DNA of 64,000 bases from Chitinophaga sancti (GTDB lineage: Bacteria; Bacteroidota; Bacteroidia; Chitinophagales; Chitinophagaceae): assembly GCF_034087045.1 (NCBI RefSeq), contig NZ_CP139247.1, positions 2,568,001 to 2,632,000 on the forward strand, in the 5' to 3' direction. The notes below the pieces were generated by a model. It made no database searches and was not told where the DNA came from. It saw only the letters and a list, made by a program, of their open reading frames with translations. The position numbers and the translations under genes are program-made. Within the stretch, counting starts at the first letter, position 1. The number at the start of each line of letters is the position of its first letter. Below are positions 8,913 to 18,982 of the stretch, piece by piece.

Positions 8913-11900
8913 ATGCCAAAAAGATGTAATGCATTCGCATGGATGTTAATGGTAATGCTATTGTTACCTTTTTCCACCCTTGCGCAAAAACTAATAAATG
9001 GCCATGTATTGGCTAAATCAGACCAGACGCCCATTCCCAGTGCGACGATCATTGTAAAAGGCACAAAAAACGGAACAGTATCCAACGTAGATGGGAGCTT
9101 TGCTATCCGGGCACAGAAGGGAGATATATTAGCTATCTCTGGTCTTGGTATCACTCCATCTGAATTTACTATAAATGGTGAGGACATCACGATCACAGTT
9201 GACGCCAGCACTAAAGACCTCAATGAAGTAGTGGTAACCGCTACCGGGGTAAAAAAAGAAGTAAAGCGGCTTGGATATGCTATCCAGGACGTAAAAGCCA
9301 ATGATCTGACACAGGCCCGCGAACCCAGTGTACTCAATTCACTGAAAGGAAATGTAGCGGGTCTCTCTATAAATATTACACCTGAAATTGGTCACTCACC
9401 CGGCGTAATTATGCGTGGTGATGGTAGCCCAATGTATGTGGTAGATGGTGTACCATTAAGCTCTGATACTTACAACATCAACCCGGATGATATCGAAAGT
9501 TTCACTGTGCTGAAAGGACCTAGTGCTGCGGCATTATACGGCTTCAGAGGTAAGAATGGTGTGATCATAATCAACACTAAAAAAGGTACTAAAAATAAAC
9601 GCGGCTATACCATTGATGTAAACAACAGTACACAGTGGAATGGTGGTTTCATTGCGCTCCCTAAATACCAGGATGAATATGGTGCAGGTGAATATGGTAA
9701 ATATGCATTTGGCGATGGCAAGGGTGGGGGTGTAAACGACTATGACTACGACATATGGGGCCCTAAGCTGGATGGTCGTATGCTGCCACAGTACGATGGT
9801 GAATATGATGCAAACACTACTTATACTACCAACTTCGAAGATGGTACATCTTTTCAGGGTCATATCAAACCAACTGCCTGGACGGCGCGTGGTAAGGATA
9901 ACCTGAAACGCTTTTTGCAAACAGGTATCCTGAACAGCACCAGCGTGGCACTCAGCTCTTCTACCGACAAAGCTGACCTGCGTTTCTCTATGGGTAACAG
10001 TTACCAGAAAGGCATCGTACCCAATACACAACTGAACAACTTCAATGCTTCTGCCAGCATTGGGTATAAATTTACAAAGCGTTTCTCCATTCAGACCTAT
10101 ATCAACTACAGCCGCCAGTCTACGCCGAACATTCCGGATGTAAACTATGGTCCTAACAGTATCATCTACAATATGATCCTGTGGGGTGGTGCGGATTGGA
10201 GCGTAGACGATATGCGTGATTATTGGCAGCCAGGTAAAGTAGGTGTTCAGCAGAAATACGCTGAATATTATCGTTATAATAACCCATGGTTCATGAGTTA
10301 CGAGTGGCTGAGAGGTCATTACGTAAATAACGTAAATGGTTATGCAGCGTTGAACTATAATGTTAATAACAACATTGATCTGACTTTACGTCCTAGCATA
10401 ACTACTTACAACTTTACCAATACAGAGAAACTGCCTTATTCTGCTACAGTATACGACAGACCTGAGCATAAAGGTGACTACCGTGTGGATAACCGTTCTC
10501 TTTTCGAATCGAACGTAGAGTTTCAGGCTAAGTACCATAGAAACGCTATCCTTGGTTTCCTCGATGTACAGGGCATGTTTGGTGGTAATGCCAGAACCTT
10601 CCGTTTCAATTCAGAGTATACTACTACCAACTATCTGAATGTACCTGGTGTATATTCATTTTCTAACTCACTTAACTCTGTACAGGCAGCTTCTTATAAT
10701 GCTGAAATGTTGGTGCTGAGTGGTTATTATTCACTGGATCTGGGTTACAAATCTTATGTGACTGCCAACATTACCGGCCGTTTCGATAAGTCTTCCACAC
10801 TACCGGCTGAAAACAATACTTATTTCTATCCTTCGTTCAACCTGGCTACTGTGATCTCTGATTATGTGAAGTTGCCAAAAGGTATTTCTTTCCTGAAAGT
10901 ACGTGGTTCATTTGCCAGCAGTAAGTCGGGTGGTACTGATACCTATTTTGCGCCAAATGTATCTAACCTGGCAGGTGGTGGTTATGGATATACTTACTAT
11001 TCTCCATACGATGGTCCAGGATACGATTTCTCACAGACTTACACCCTGCAGCCTTACTATAGCAATCAAAACAGCGCTTCCTATACCAATACCCTGGTGG
11101 GTAACAATATCAGAACTGCTGAAAGAAAAGCTTACGAAGGAGGCCTGGATGTACGTTTCCTCGAAAACAGACTGAGCCTGGATGTAACCCGTTACCGTTA
11201 CAGAGACGACCTGATTTATACAGCGGATGTTTCTGAATCAACAGGTTATTCACAGTTAATCAAGAACCAGGGTAAGACACAGAACGACGGTTGGGAAGTA
11301 ACACTGGGTGGTTCTCCTATCCGCAACAAGACTGGTCTGAACTGGGATGTGAATGTAAACTGGTTCAAATTCGTACGCAAATGGATTGATAACCCAAGTG
11401 GTGACAACTGGGTACATAGCGGTACCCGTACTGACCTGGTGTATGACAATGCATTCGTTCGAACTTCTGGTGGCCAGTTAGTCATCGACCAGTCATCTGG
11501 TTTGCTGCTGCGTTATACTGACCTGGGTGTAAACGCCAAGAAAGTGTATGGTCACTCAGATCCTGACTGGCAGTGGGGTATCACCAATACTTTCAGTTAC
11601 AGGAACTTCTCTTTCCGCTTCAGATTCGATGGTATGGTAGGTGGTGTGGTACACGACTACGTACGTCAGAAATCCCTGCAGGGAGGTCGTCATATCGAAA
11701 GCACACAGGGTAAATTTGGGGAAGCACGCCCTGACGACGCACTTGGGTCTGCTGGTTTCTCCTATGTGGGTGAAGGTGTAAACCTGACGGGTGGAACCAT
11801 TTCATTGGATCCGATCACAGGTAAGATCACTAACGAAGAAGAACTGACTGTATCTAAAAATGCGACAAAGACATCTGTACAGCAGTATGTAACCAGGATG

Positions 11901-12164
11901 GCTTCTATTCATGACCTGAACAATATCAAGAAAACATATGCTAAACTGAGAGAGGTGACCCTCACTTATCGTCTGCCTTCAACCCTGATGGGTGGCCGTC
12001 TGTTCCAGCAGGCATCAGTTTCTTTGGTAGGTCGCAACCTGTTGTATTTCTTCCCTAACCGCTACAAGGATATGGACGTAGACCAGTACACACAGGATAG
12101 TGGTTCTGGCCTGCAGACGCCTACTACCCGCAGTTATGGTGTGAACCTGAATATCACTTTTTAA
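8913..12164 (+). CDS. SusC/RagA-family TonB-linked outer membrane protein 1
   Basis: 1083 residues. Signal peptide (cut near TLAQ), then a carboxypeptidase-D-like regulatory domain (residues about 28-95), then NEVVVTATG at the plug entrance and a plug with PMYVVDGVPL, NPDDIESFTVLKG and AALYGFRGKNGVI. The rest is a beta-barrel ending in ...GVNLNITF, the usual terminal aromatic residue. The protein pumps a ligand across the outer membrane using TonB energy. The plug is shorter than in the other three SusC proteins of this window: the loops after the arginine-glycine motif and after DGVPL are trimmed. It is followed 12 nt later by its SusD partner. The ligand is unknown; no degradative enzymes are encoded beside it. 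Confidence 0.92.
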   Translation: MPKRCNAFAWMLMVMLLLPFSTLAQKLINGHVLAKSDQTPIPSATIIVKGTKNGTVSNVDGSFAIRAQKGDILAISGLGITPSEFTINGEDITITVDASTKDLNEVVVTATGVKKEVKRLGYAIQDVKANDLTQAREPSVLNSLKGNVAGLSINITPEIGHSPGVIMRGDGSPMYVVDGVPLSSDTYNINPDDIESFTVLKGPSAAALYGFRGKNGVIIINTKKGTKNKRGYTIDVNNSTQWNGGFIALPKYQDEYGAGEYGKYAFGDGKGGGVNDYDYDIWGPKLDGRMLPQYDGEYDANTTYTTNFEDGTSFQGHIKPTAWTARGKDNLKRFLQTGILNSTSVALSSSTDKADLRFSMGNSYQKGIVPNTQLNNFNASASIGYKFTKRFSIQTYINYSRQSTPNIPDVNYGPNSIIYNMILWGGADWSVDDMRDYWQPGKVGVQQKYAEYYRYNNPWFMSYEWLRGHYVNNVNGYAALNYNVNNNIDLTLRPSITTYNFTNTEKLPYSATVYDRPEHKGDYRVDNRSLFESNVEFQAKYHRNAILGFLDVQGMFGGNARTFRFNSEYTTTNYLNVPGVYSFSNSLNSVQAASYNAEMLVLSGYYSLDLGYKSYVTANITGRFDKSSTLPAENNTYFYPSFNLATVISDYVKLPKGISFLKVRGSFASSKSGGTDTYFAPNVSNLAGGGYGYTYYSPYDGPGYDFSQTYTLQPYYSNQNSASYTNTLVGNNIRTAERKAYEGGLDVRFLENRLSLDVTRYRYRDDLIYTADVSESTGYSQLIKNQGKTQNDGWEVTLGGSPIRNKTGLNWDVNVNWFKFVRKWIDNPSGDNWVHSGTRTDLVYDNAFVRTSGGQLVIDQSSGLLLRYTDLGVNAKKVYGHSDPDWQWGITNTFSYRNFSFRFRFDGMVGGVVHDYVRQKSLQGGRHIESTQGKFGEARPDDALGSAGFSYVGEGVNLTGGTISLDPITGKITNEEELTVSKNATKTSVQQYVTRMASIHDLNNIKKTYAKLREVTLTYRLPSTLMGGRLFQQASVSLVGRNLLYFFPNRYKDMDVDQYTQDSGSGLQTPTTRSYGVNLNITF

Positions 12165-12176
12165 TACCCGAACACA

Positions 12177-13784
12177 ATGAGAAGATATCAGCATATATTA
12201 ATCATCGCATTGAGTTGTCTGATCATGACAGCTTGTAACAAAAAAATCGAAGAACTACAGGCCAATCCGAATGAGCCGGGTAGTGTCACAGCAGAGTTAC
12301 TGCTGGGGGCTGTACTGACTGATATGTCGGGTACGCAGGATGATGGTTCACTGGAAGGCTATGGATCATGGGGCGCCGTACATCGCTGGAACCAGTACTT
12401 TTGCCGTAACTATGAATATTATGGTGATAACCAGTATGGTTGGTCAAGTGGTAGCTTTGATAGCTACATCGTACTGAAAAACGTAGTACAGATGGAGAAA
12501 GAAGCCGCCACCCGTGGTGCAGATTCTATCAATCCTTATGAGTCGATTGGTAAATTTGTACGTGCATACTACTATTACAACATGACCTCCATGATGGGTG
12601 ATATTCCTTTGGATGGTGCAGTGCAGGGTACAGCTAACCTTACCCCGGCTTATGCTTCACAGAAAGATGTATTCACCTTTGTACTGAATACACTGGATAC
12701 TGTGAATAACCACCTGACTACACTGATCAATGCTGGTGATAATACCATCAACGGTTCTACACAGGATATCTATTATGCAGGTGATCTGACCAAATGGCGC
12801 AAGCTGGTTAATTCCTTCAAGCTCCGTGTATTGATTAGTCTGAGTAATAAGACGTCTGACAATGAACTGAATGTGGTATCTCAGTTTGCCACTATCATCA
12901 ATAATCCTTCAACTTATCCGATCTTCACCTCTGTAGATGATGATTTCAAATTCACTTATGTAGAAACCTATAATGTTTATCCACAGAGTCCTAATAACTT
13001 TGGATCCGATGCACAGCGGTACAACATGGCGAATACATATGTGCATAACCTTACTGATCTGAACGATGCACGTGTGTTCATCACCTGCGAGCCGGCATGG
13101 AATATCATTGCTACAAAAGGTTACAGCGCGGTGGATTATCGTTCATTTGTAGGCGCGAGCACAGGTGAATCCATTGCGAACATGTATTCTGATGCCATTG
13201 CTGGTAACCTTTCCCTGATCAATCGTAAGCATTATTATGAAACTTACACTGGTGAGCCGGATGTATTGGTAGGTTACAAAGAAATGTGTTTCAACATTGC
13301 AGAGGCGATCAACAGAGGCTGGATCAGTGGTGATGCCGAGACCTGGTATAATACAGGTATTACAGAGTCTATGAAATTCTATGGTATTACCGCTTCACAG
13401 ACCAGTTATACAGCTTATTTCCTGAAGTTTGGTAGCTCACTGGGTGATTATACCTCTTATGCCTTTACGTTCGATTTAAGTACCTATTTAGCCCAATCTT
13501 CCGTGAAGTATGCAGGTGCTGATGAAGGGTTGAAACAGATCCTGACACAGAAGTACATTGCCATGTTCCAGAATTCCGGCTGGGAGGCTTATTTTAATTA
13601 TCGCAGAACAGGAGTACCTGTTTTTGATGAAGGAACTGGTATCGGGAATAATGGAGTGATTCCAAAGAGATGGGGGTATCCAAGTTCGGAACAGAACCTG
13701 AATGCAGCTAACTGGAAAGCAGCGCTGAGCAACCAGGGATTGAGCAGTGATGATATTAACGGATCAATGTGGTTACTCAAGTAA
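12177..13784 (+). CDS. SusD/RagB-like outer membrane lipoprotein 1
   Basis: 535 residues. The N-terminus MRRYQHILIIALSC ends in a lipobox with the lipidated Cys in MTACNKK. After it comes IEELQANPNEP, as in SusD-like_2 proteins, and the C-terminal region has YFNYRRTGVPVF, a conserved signature of this group. It forms the lid that captures the ligand for the SusC protein upstream, from which it is separated by 12 nt, so it is the second gene of a two-gene operon. A terminator follows at 13793. The ligand is unknown. Confidence 0.9.
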   Translation: MRRYQHILIIALSCLIMTACNKKIEELQANPNEPGSVTAELLLGAVLTDMSGTQDDGSLEGYGSWGAVHRWNQYFCRNYEYYGDNQYGWSSGSFDSYIVLKNVVQMEKEAATRGADSINPYESIGKFVRAYYYYNMTSMMGDIPLDGAVQGTANLTPAYASQKDVFTFVLNTLDTVNNHLTTLINAGDNTINGSTQDIYYAGDLTKWRKLVNSFKLRVLISLSNKTSDNELNVVSQFATIINNPSTYPIFTSVDDDFKFTYVETYNVYPQSPNNFGSDAQRYNMANTYVHNLTDLNDARVFITCEPAWNIIATKGYSAVDYRSFVGASTGESIANMYSDAIAGNLSLINRKHYYETYTGEPDVLVGYKEMCFNIAEAINRGWISGDAETWYNTGITESMKFYGITASQTSYTAYFLKFGSSLGDYTSYAFTFDLSTYLAQSSVKYAGADEGLKQILTQKYIAMFQNSGWEAYFNYRRTGVPVFDEGTGIGNNGVIPKRWGYPSSEQNLNAANWKAALSNQGLSSDDINGSMWLLK

Positions 13785-13792
13785 ATAAACAA

Positions 13793-13818
13793 AAGCCGGA
13801 CCTGAACAGGTCCGGCTT
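13793..13818. terminator. terminator hairpin between convergent susD genes
   Basis: Perfect inverted repeat AAGCCGGACCTG / CAGGTCCGGCTT around two bases, flanked by A-rich and T-rich bases, between the convergent SusD genes 1 and 2. It could serve both strands. Confidence 0.75.
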
Positions 13819-13869
13819 GTTATTGCTGCTTTTTATAGCGGTATAGATGGCTATACATAAGTTAGTTCA

Positions 13870-15453
13870 TCACTTATCCCACCACACTTTCGTCATCAAC
13901 GAATTACTACCCTGTCTTGAAATCGCCTCCTGATAATTCGTTGCATTGCTAGCCGCCTCTGATGCAGGATACAACATCCTCCTTGGAATCTGTCCACCAG
14001 TCGCATTTCCCACATAATTTACCGGTGTTAATTCCGGATATCCACTCCTCCTCCAGTTCGCCCACACTTCATACCAATCCAGCAGGCTTGCAGCCCAATA
14101 CTGCGTATTAATTTGGTTGTAACCATCAGCATCATTATAAGGATGTGCTGTCAGGTAAGTTTGAATAGTCGTACTGCTGATGGCCGCTGACGCATCGTAC
14201 TGCGCCAGCTGACCCATTGCAGCGCTCACCCCATTGGCATAATGTGTCGCGGCATTTGCTCCCACATTCCAGCCTCTTTTGGCAGCTTCTGCCAACAGCA
14301 GTTCTACCTGTGCATAAGTAATTAAAAAAGTAGGTCCATCCAGCTTCAGAAATACGTTCTTATTCAGTACTGAATACTTTTTCAGATCACCGGGATAATT
14401 CGGCGCCTTCGTAATATCTGTAGCACTTGATGCGCCGTTTGTATCAAATCCATTCGGCATACCCAGCTGATCTGCCGCTGCCGTGCTACCTGTAGCAGGA
14501 ACGGTACCGATGTATGCAAGACGGGGATCATTGGTATTGCGCAGAAAATCAATGAAAGTTGTACCTAAACTTGCTTCACCTGCATTGCCGATTGCATTCC
14601 ACTCACCAGAGAGGATGTTACTGTTTCTGTTCACAGTGGTTCTACCACCTGCTGCATCGTGCAGGATATAGGCATTCTCACTATTGTCAGCAATCACACC
14701 ACCGGCATAAGCTTTTTCTACTACCTGTTGTGCAGTGGCTACATCTGCTTTTGTAAGACGCATCCCTATTCTCAGCATGAGTGAATAAGCCAGTTTTTGC
14801 CAGTTCTTTACCACTACTGTTGCCGTGGAACTACCTCCTTTATTGTAAATAAGGTCGCCCTGTCCCGGGATGGCTTTCGTGGCATCCAAAGCTTTGGCCG
14901 CTTCGTCCAGTTCTGTCACCATATTCGTATAGATGTCCTGCTGCGCATCATACTTAGGTGCATAGTTCTGATCACTATATCCTTCACCCGCTTCAGAATA
15001 TGGAATATCTCCATACACGTCGGTCAGGCGCTGGAAGATCAGTACCCTGGCAATGCGCGCCATGTTATACTGGTTGCTATAGTATGTATCATTCTTCGTG
15101 AGGCGGATCACATCTGTGATGTATTTCACCTGGTCGGTGTATGCCTTATCAAACAAGGCATTGGACCATGCATCATTCTGCATATACTTATCACCTGCAT
15201 ACCAGGATACGTTTGACAACTGTTGCATCATCATCGCACAATAGATGATGTTCACACGCCAGGTATCATAACTGTAATCACTGTTACCAGTATATTCCAG
15301 CAATGCACGGGTAAAGTTGTACTCAGGTACACCCGTGTTCTCACTGGATTTATTCTTATCTGTATTAATGCTTTCAAAGTTCTTGGTACAAGCTGGCAAC
15401 AGCATGATAGCAGAAAAAGAAAAAGCAATTATCTTTTTATATAGAGCGTTCAT
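13870..15453 (-). CDS. SusD/RagB-like outer membrane lipoprotein 2
   Basis: 527 residues. The signal peptide carries a lipobox (LLPACTKN, Cys at about residue 22) followed by FESINTDKNKS, typical of SusD-like_2 proteins. The C-terminal region contains WANWRRSGYPELTPVNY, the family signature. It is the ligand-binding lid for SusC 2, which lies 11 nt upstream in the same operon. No adjacent glycosidase or peptidase suggests a substrate. Confidence 0.9.
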   Translation of the reverse strand: MNALYKKIIAFSFSAIMLLPACTKNFESINTDKNKSSENTGVPEYNFTRALLEYTGNSDYSYDTWRVNIIYCAMMMQQLSNVSWYAGDKYMQNDAWSNALFDKAYTDQVKYITDVIRLTKNDTYYSNQYNMARIARVLIFQRLTDVYGDIPYSEAGEGYSDQNYAPKYDAQQDIYTNMVTELDEAAKALDATKAIPGQGDLIYNKGGSSTATVVVKNWQKLAYSLMLRIGMRLTKADVATAQQVVEKAYAGGVIADNSENAYILHDAAGGRTTVNRNSNILSGEWNAIGNAGEASLGTTFIDFLRNTNDPRLAYIGTVPATGSTAAADQLGMPNGFDTNGASSATDITKAPNYPGDLKKYSVLNKNVFLKLDGPTFLITYAQVELLLAEAAKRGWNVGANAATHYANGVSAAMGQLAQYDASAAISSTTIQTYLTAHPYNDADGYNQINTQYWAASLLDWYEVWANWRRSGYPELTPVNYVGNATGGQIPRRMLYPASEAASNATNYQEAISRQGSNSLMTKVWWDK

Positions 15454-15464
15454 TGCAGCTGGTT

Positions 15465-18400
15465 TTAGAATTTAACATTCAGGTTAACGCCAAAGGATTT
15501 GCTTGTAGGCAGACCGGCATATTCAAGACCCTGCGCATTACTATTGCTATAGTTGGATTCGGGGTCAATGTTAGGTGTAGACTTCTTGAAGTAGAACAGG
15601 TTGCGTCCTACCAGCGATACACTCACACCATGCAGTTTGTTGTGCAGGGTGCTGGTGCTGAAGTCGTACGTAAGACTTACAGAACGGAACTTGATGAAGT
15701 CCGTCTTATATACATGCAGGGCAGAGATCGTTGCCAGCTGGCTATAATAAGTCTGTGCAGTGATGTTGGTAGTTACGGGTGCACCGGAATCATCTACACC
15801 TGTTACAGTAACCCCTGTCTCACGACCTGGCAATGTTTCTTTCTGCAGCCCATATCCGTACGCGTTCGCATTTGTACCTGAGTAAATATGACCACCTGAT
15901 TTAAAGTCGATGAGGAAAGAAAGATGGAATTGTTTATAAGCCAGATCATTGCTCCATCCTCCGCTGAAAGGCGCTACACCTGTACCAGCACTCACCAGTG
16001 CATCTGTACGTTGTGGCAGGCCGGAAGCATTCACTACCAGGTTGCCTTTTGCATCTTTCTTATAATCGTACACCATGATCTGTGCATATGGTTTACCTAC
16101 CACATGTTCTATGAAAGCAGCTTCTGTGCGGGATTCCCCGTTTTCTACCACCATTTCATTCTGACCCGGTGCCAGCTGGATCACCTTGTTTTGGTTATGG
16201 GCAAAGTTGAATGTCGTGGTCCATGTCAATGCACCGGATTTTATAGGCGTACCACCGATCATTAACTCAATACCCTGGTTCTGCAATTCACCCACATTCA
16301 CGAGAGCGCTGGAATAACCAGACCCTAATGATACGGTAGCAGTCACGATATCGTTCGTGGCTTTCTTGTTATAATAACTGAAGTCAGCAAACACACGGTT
16401 GTTGAACAACTTGAATTCAGCACCCACTTCCAGTTCTTTTACTTTCAGTGGTTTCAGTGCCTTGTTAGGAATCTTGTTGTCAATGTCCCCGATTGGAGCA
16501 CCGTTGACGGTGCTACCCAGCGTGCTGTAGTACAATGCAGTTTTATATTCATCCGCATCACCACCTACCTGTGCAAAACCAGCACGGAGTTTACCGAAGT
16601 TGAGCCAGTTTGCTTTTACATTTTCAGAAAAAACATAAGAGATAGTAGCAGATGGATAATTGTAGGAGTTATTTGCCGCTGGCAGGGTACTGCTCCAGTC
16701 ATTACGATCTGTCAGGTTCAGGTAGAGGAAGTTGCTGTAGGCCAGTTCCAACGCACCATACACAGAATGTACTTCTTTTTTGTATTCAATGATAGTACTG
16801 TTCTTCGTACCTGCAGTAGATGGATTGTACACGAATGGGAAAGCGAAGTTAGACGCCGTCACATCGTTCACCTTATCATTCTTTTGCAGGAGGTTCGCAC
16901 CGGCATTGAGGTTCATGCTCAGGTTGCGGGTGATGTTTTTATTCACCCCAATCAGCACGTCTGCGTTCATTTCGTTGAACTGTCTGTTACGCTCCAGGTC
17001 TAAGCTACCCTTAGGGCGGTAAGCAGTACCAGTCGGCGTAATAGAGGTGGCATTGAAACTGAAGAAGTCATTTGCCACACGACCCTGTATGTACAACCAG
17101 GAAGTAGGCGCATAGCGTAAACTGGTCATACCAATCACGCGGTCCTTCTTTGTATTGTTGATAAAGCGGTAGGCGGCAAAGTAAGGATTGGTGCTGAACA
17201 GGTCACTGCTAAACACGGTTTCGTTGCCCTGTGCATCATAGCCCGGTGCCAGGTAAGACGCTTTCACATTCGCTGGCAGGAAGGCGATGGCATAGTTACC
17301 ATTGCCGGGTGCATCACTCAGGTTAGAGCGATTGTTGGTCACTTCCTTGGCGTATGTAATGTTGGTTTGTCCACTCCATTTGTCAGACATTTTGTAATTG
17401 AGGTCCAGGTTCACGTTGTCGCGGATGTACTGTGTATTCGGATAGATACCGTTGCTACGCAGGTCTCCGAGGGCTACACGATAAGTGGTTTTATCATTAC
17501 CACCAGCCACAGAAATGGTGTTGCTGAGCGTATTCCCTGTTTTATAGAAATCTTTTAAGTGGTTACCTTGTTTGGAGTAGGGGTGTGTCTGTCCGTCGAA
17601 GAGGGTCACCGCAGAGCCATCCAGTTTGGTACCCCAGCTGGAAAGACCACTGTTCAGGGCAGACTGTTTATCAGTAGGATGTGCCCCCTGAATACCCTGT
17701 CCGTATACATCCTGAAAGTCGAGGAAGTCGTTCACTTTATCCACCGTGATATTGCTGTTCAGTTCTACTGCCAGCTGACCGGCTTTACCTGATTTGGTAG
17801 TGATGAGGATCACACCATTTACACCACGCTGGCCATAGAGGGCAGAAGCAGCAGCGCCTTTCAGGATGGTCATATCTTCGATGTCATCAGGGTTGATGCT
17901 GGATATACCATCGCCAAGGTCAGCGCCACCCCACATGGTAGCAGAACCAAGGTTCGCATTGTTCATGGGGATACCATCTATTACATAGAGCGGCTGGTTG
18001 TTGCCACTCAAAGAGGAGTTACCCCTGATGGTTACGCGTGATGAGCCACCCGGACCTGTGGAAGGAGGGGTGCTGTTTACACCGGCTACGCGCCCTTCCA
18101 GTGCATTGGCCACGCTGATTTCGCGGGCTTTGGTCATATCTGCACCTTGTACTTTGGATACGGCATAACCCTGACTACGGGCTTCTCTTCGTATACCAAG
18201 TGCAGTTACTACCAGTTCATTAAGGCCTTTTACAGTTTCTTCCAGAACAATGCTGACGGTAGATTCAGCGCCTACAGTGATTTCCTTAGGGGTAAAGCCA
18301 ACGTAAGAAAATACCAGTACATCGCCTGCCCCTGCGGCAATGCGGTAAGTGCCGCTGACATCTGTTTTAGTACCCTTGTTACTATTTTTGAGCGTTACGG

Positions 18401-18584
18401 TCACACCAGGCAAAGGATTGCCCTGAACGTCACGCACAATACCCGTAATGTCTCTTTGTTGCCTTGCAGCATAAGTTAAAAGAGAAGGAGCTGCAACGGC
18501 GGTCTGTATGCCGGTTGCGAGCATGAGGCCCAGCACAATGCCTGCGGCACTGCATGCTTTTGTCAAACGTAGTGTACGTTTCAT
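15465..18584 (-). CDS. SusC/RagA-family TonB-linked outer membrane protein 2
   Basis: About 1039 residues. The start at 18584 (MKRTLRLTKACS) is preferred because it gives a clean signal peptide cut after AVA and has AAAGG nine bases upstream; a start at 18668 would add 28 residues without signal character. Next come a carboxypeptidase-like domain (DITGIVRDVQGNPLPGVTV), NELVVTALGIRR, the plug with SSRVTIRGNSSLSG, QPLYVIDGIPM and NPDDIEDMTILKG, and a barrel ending in GVNLNVKF. Operon with SusD 2 (11 nt). The upstream 398 bp carries two palindromes but no recognised sigma/anti-sigma pair. Confidence 0.9.
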   Translation of the reverse strand: MKRTLRLTKACSAAGIVLGLMLATGIQTAVAAPSLLTYAARQQRDITGIVRDVQGNPLPGVTVTLKNSNKGTKTDVSGTYRIAAGAGDVLVFSYVGFTPKEITVGAESTVSIVLEETVKGLNELVVTALGIRREARSQGYAVSKVQGADMTKAREISVANALEGRVAGVNSTPPSTGPGGSSRVTIRGNSSLSGNNQPLYVIDGIPMNNANLGSATMWGGADLGDGISSINPDDIEDMTILKGAAASALYGQRGVNGVILITTKSGKAGQLAVELNSNITVDKVNDFLDFQDVYGQGIQGAHPTDKQSALNSGLSSWGTKLDGSAVTLFDGQTHPYSKQGNHLKDFYKTGNTLSNTISVAGGNDKTTYRVALGDLRSNGIYPNTQYIRDNVNLDLNYKMSDKWSGQTNITYAKEVTNNRSNLSDAPGNGNYAIAFLPANVKASYLAPGYDAQGNETVFSSDLFSTNPYFAAYRFINNTKKDRVIGMTSLRYAPTSWLYIQGRVANDFFSFNATSITPTGTAYRPKGSLDLERNRQFNEMNADVLIGVNKNITRNLSMNLNAGANLLQKNDKVNDVTASNFAFPFVYNPSTAGTKNSTIIEYKKEVHSVYGALELAYSNFLYLNLTDRNDWSSTLPAANNSYNYPSATISYVFSENVKANWLNFGKLRAGFAQVGGDADEYKTALYYSTLGSTVNGAPIGDIDNKIPNKALKPLKVKELEVGAEFKLFNNRVFADFSYYNKKATNDIVTATVSLGSGYSSALVNVGELQNQGIELMIGGTPIKSGALTWTTTFNFAHNQNKVIQLAPGQNEMVVENGESRTEAAFIEHVVGKPYAQIMVYDYKKDAKGNLVVNASGLPQRTDALVSAGTGVAPFSGGWSNDLAYKQFHLSFLIDFKSGGHIYSGTNANAYGYGLQKETLPGRETGVTVTGVDDSGAPVTTNITAQTYYSQLATISALHVYKTDFIKFRSVSLTYDFSTSTLHNKLHGVSVSLVGRNLFYFKKSTPNIDPESNYSNSNAQGLEYAGLPTSKSFGVNLNVKF

Positions 18585-18640
18585 AGATACTGCCTTTAAA
18601 AATTGACCTAAATGGATGTTGTTTCCCATAGGAATGCCAG

Positions 18641-18657
18641 TGGATGTATTACATCCA
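18641..18657. repeat. inverted repeat upstream of susC 2
   Basis: TGGATGT-att-ACATCCA, a perfect 7-bp inverted repeat 57 bases before the SusC 2 start. It may be an operator or a leader hairpin. Confidence 0.4.
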
Positions 18658-18778
18658 GGCAATTCCAACGTAACTGTTAGTGAATTTTGATTGTCGATTT
18701 TAGATTTTGGTTGATAAGCAGTATGACATAATCTTTTCAGCTATGGGCCCGTGTAGCAGAAATAAAATAATGTGATAC

Positions 18779-18800
18779 AATGCGCCGTTAACTGCGCATT
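18779..18800. repeat. second inverted repeat upstream of susC 2
   Basis: AATGCGC, 8 nt, GCGCATT. A perfect 7-bp repeat about 200 bases before SusC 2, with the spacing of a possible protein-binding site. Confidence 0.35.
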
Positions 18801-18982
18801 TCACCTATACCATTGCGATGTTTTACTAACATGTTCAATACGTGCTGCCCTGATTCCCCCTTAGTGTCTACAGGATTTTTTTCAGGTGCATAATGAGGTG
18901 TCGTGTGGAAATTAAAATAGTACCATCGTGGGAGAAAAAAATATTTTGATCTGGCTGCGGTCGTTTTTTTAGTAAAGTAAAT

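Larger units (their letters stand above)
18585..18982. other. intergenic region upstream of susC 2
   Basis: 398 bases without a gene. It separates the SusD 3 stop from the SusC 2 start and should hold the SusC 2 promoter. I found no CAAAnnTA (minus-strand TAnnTTTG) element. It contains two short palindromes, listed separately. Confidence 0.6.

Noticed and set aside
9534..10319. A 261-codon minus-strand frame opposite SusC 1
   Set aside because: Antisense shadow of the SusC barrel region, with Ile/Thr/Val-rich low-information sequence.
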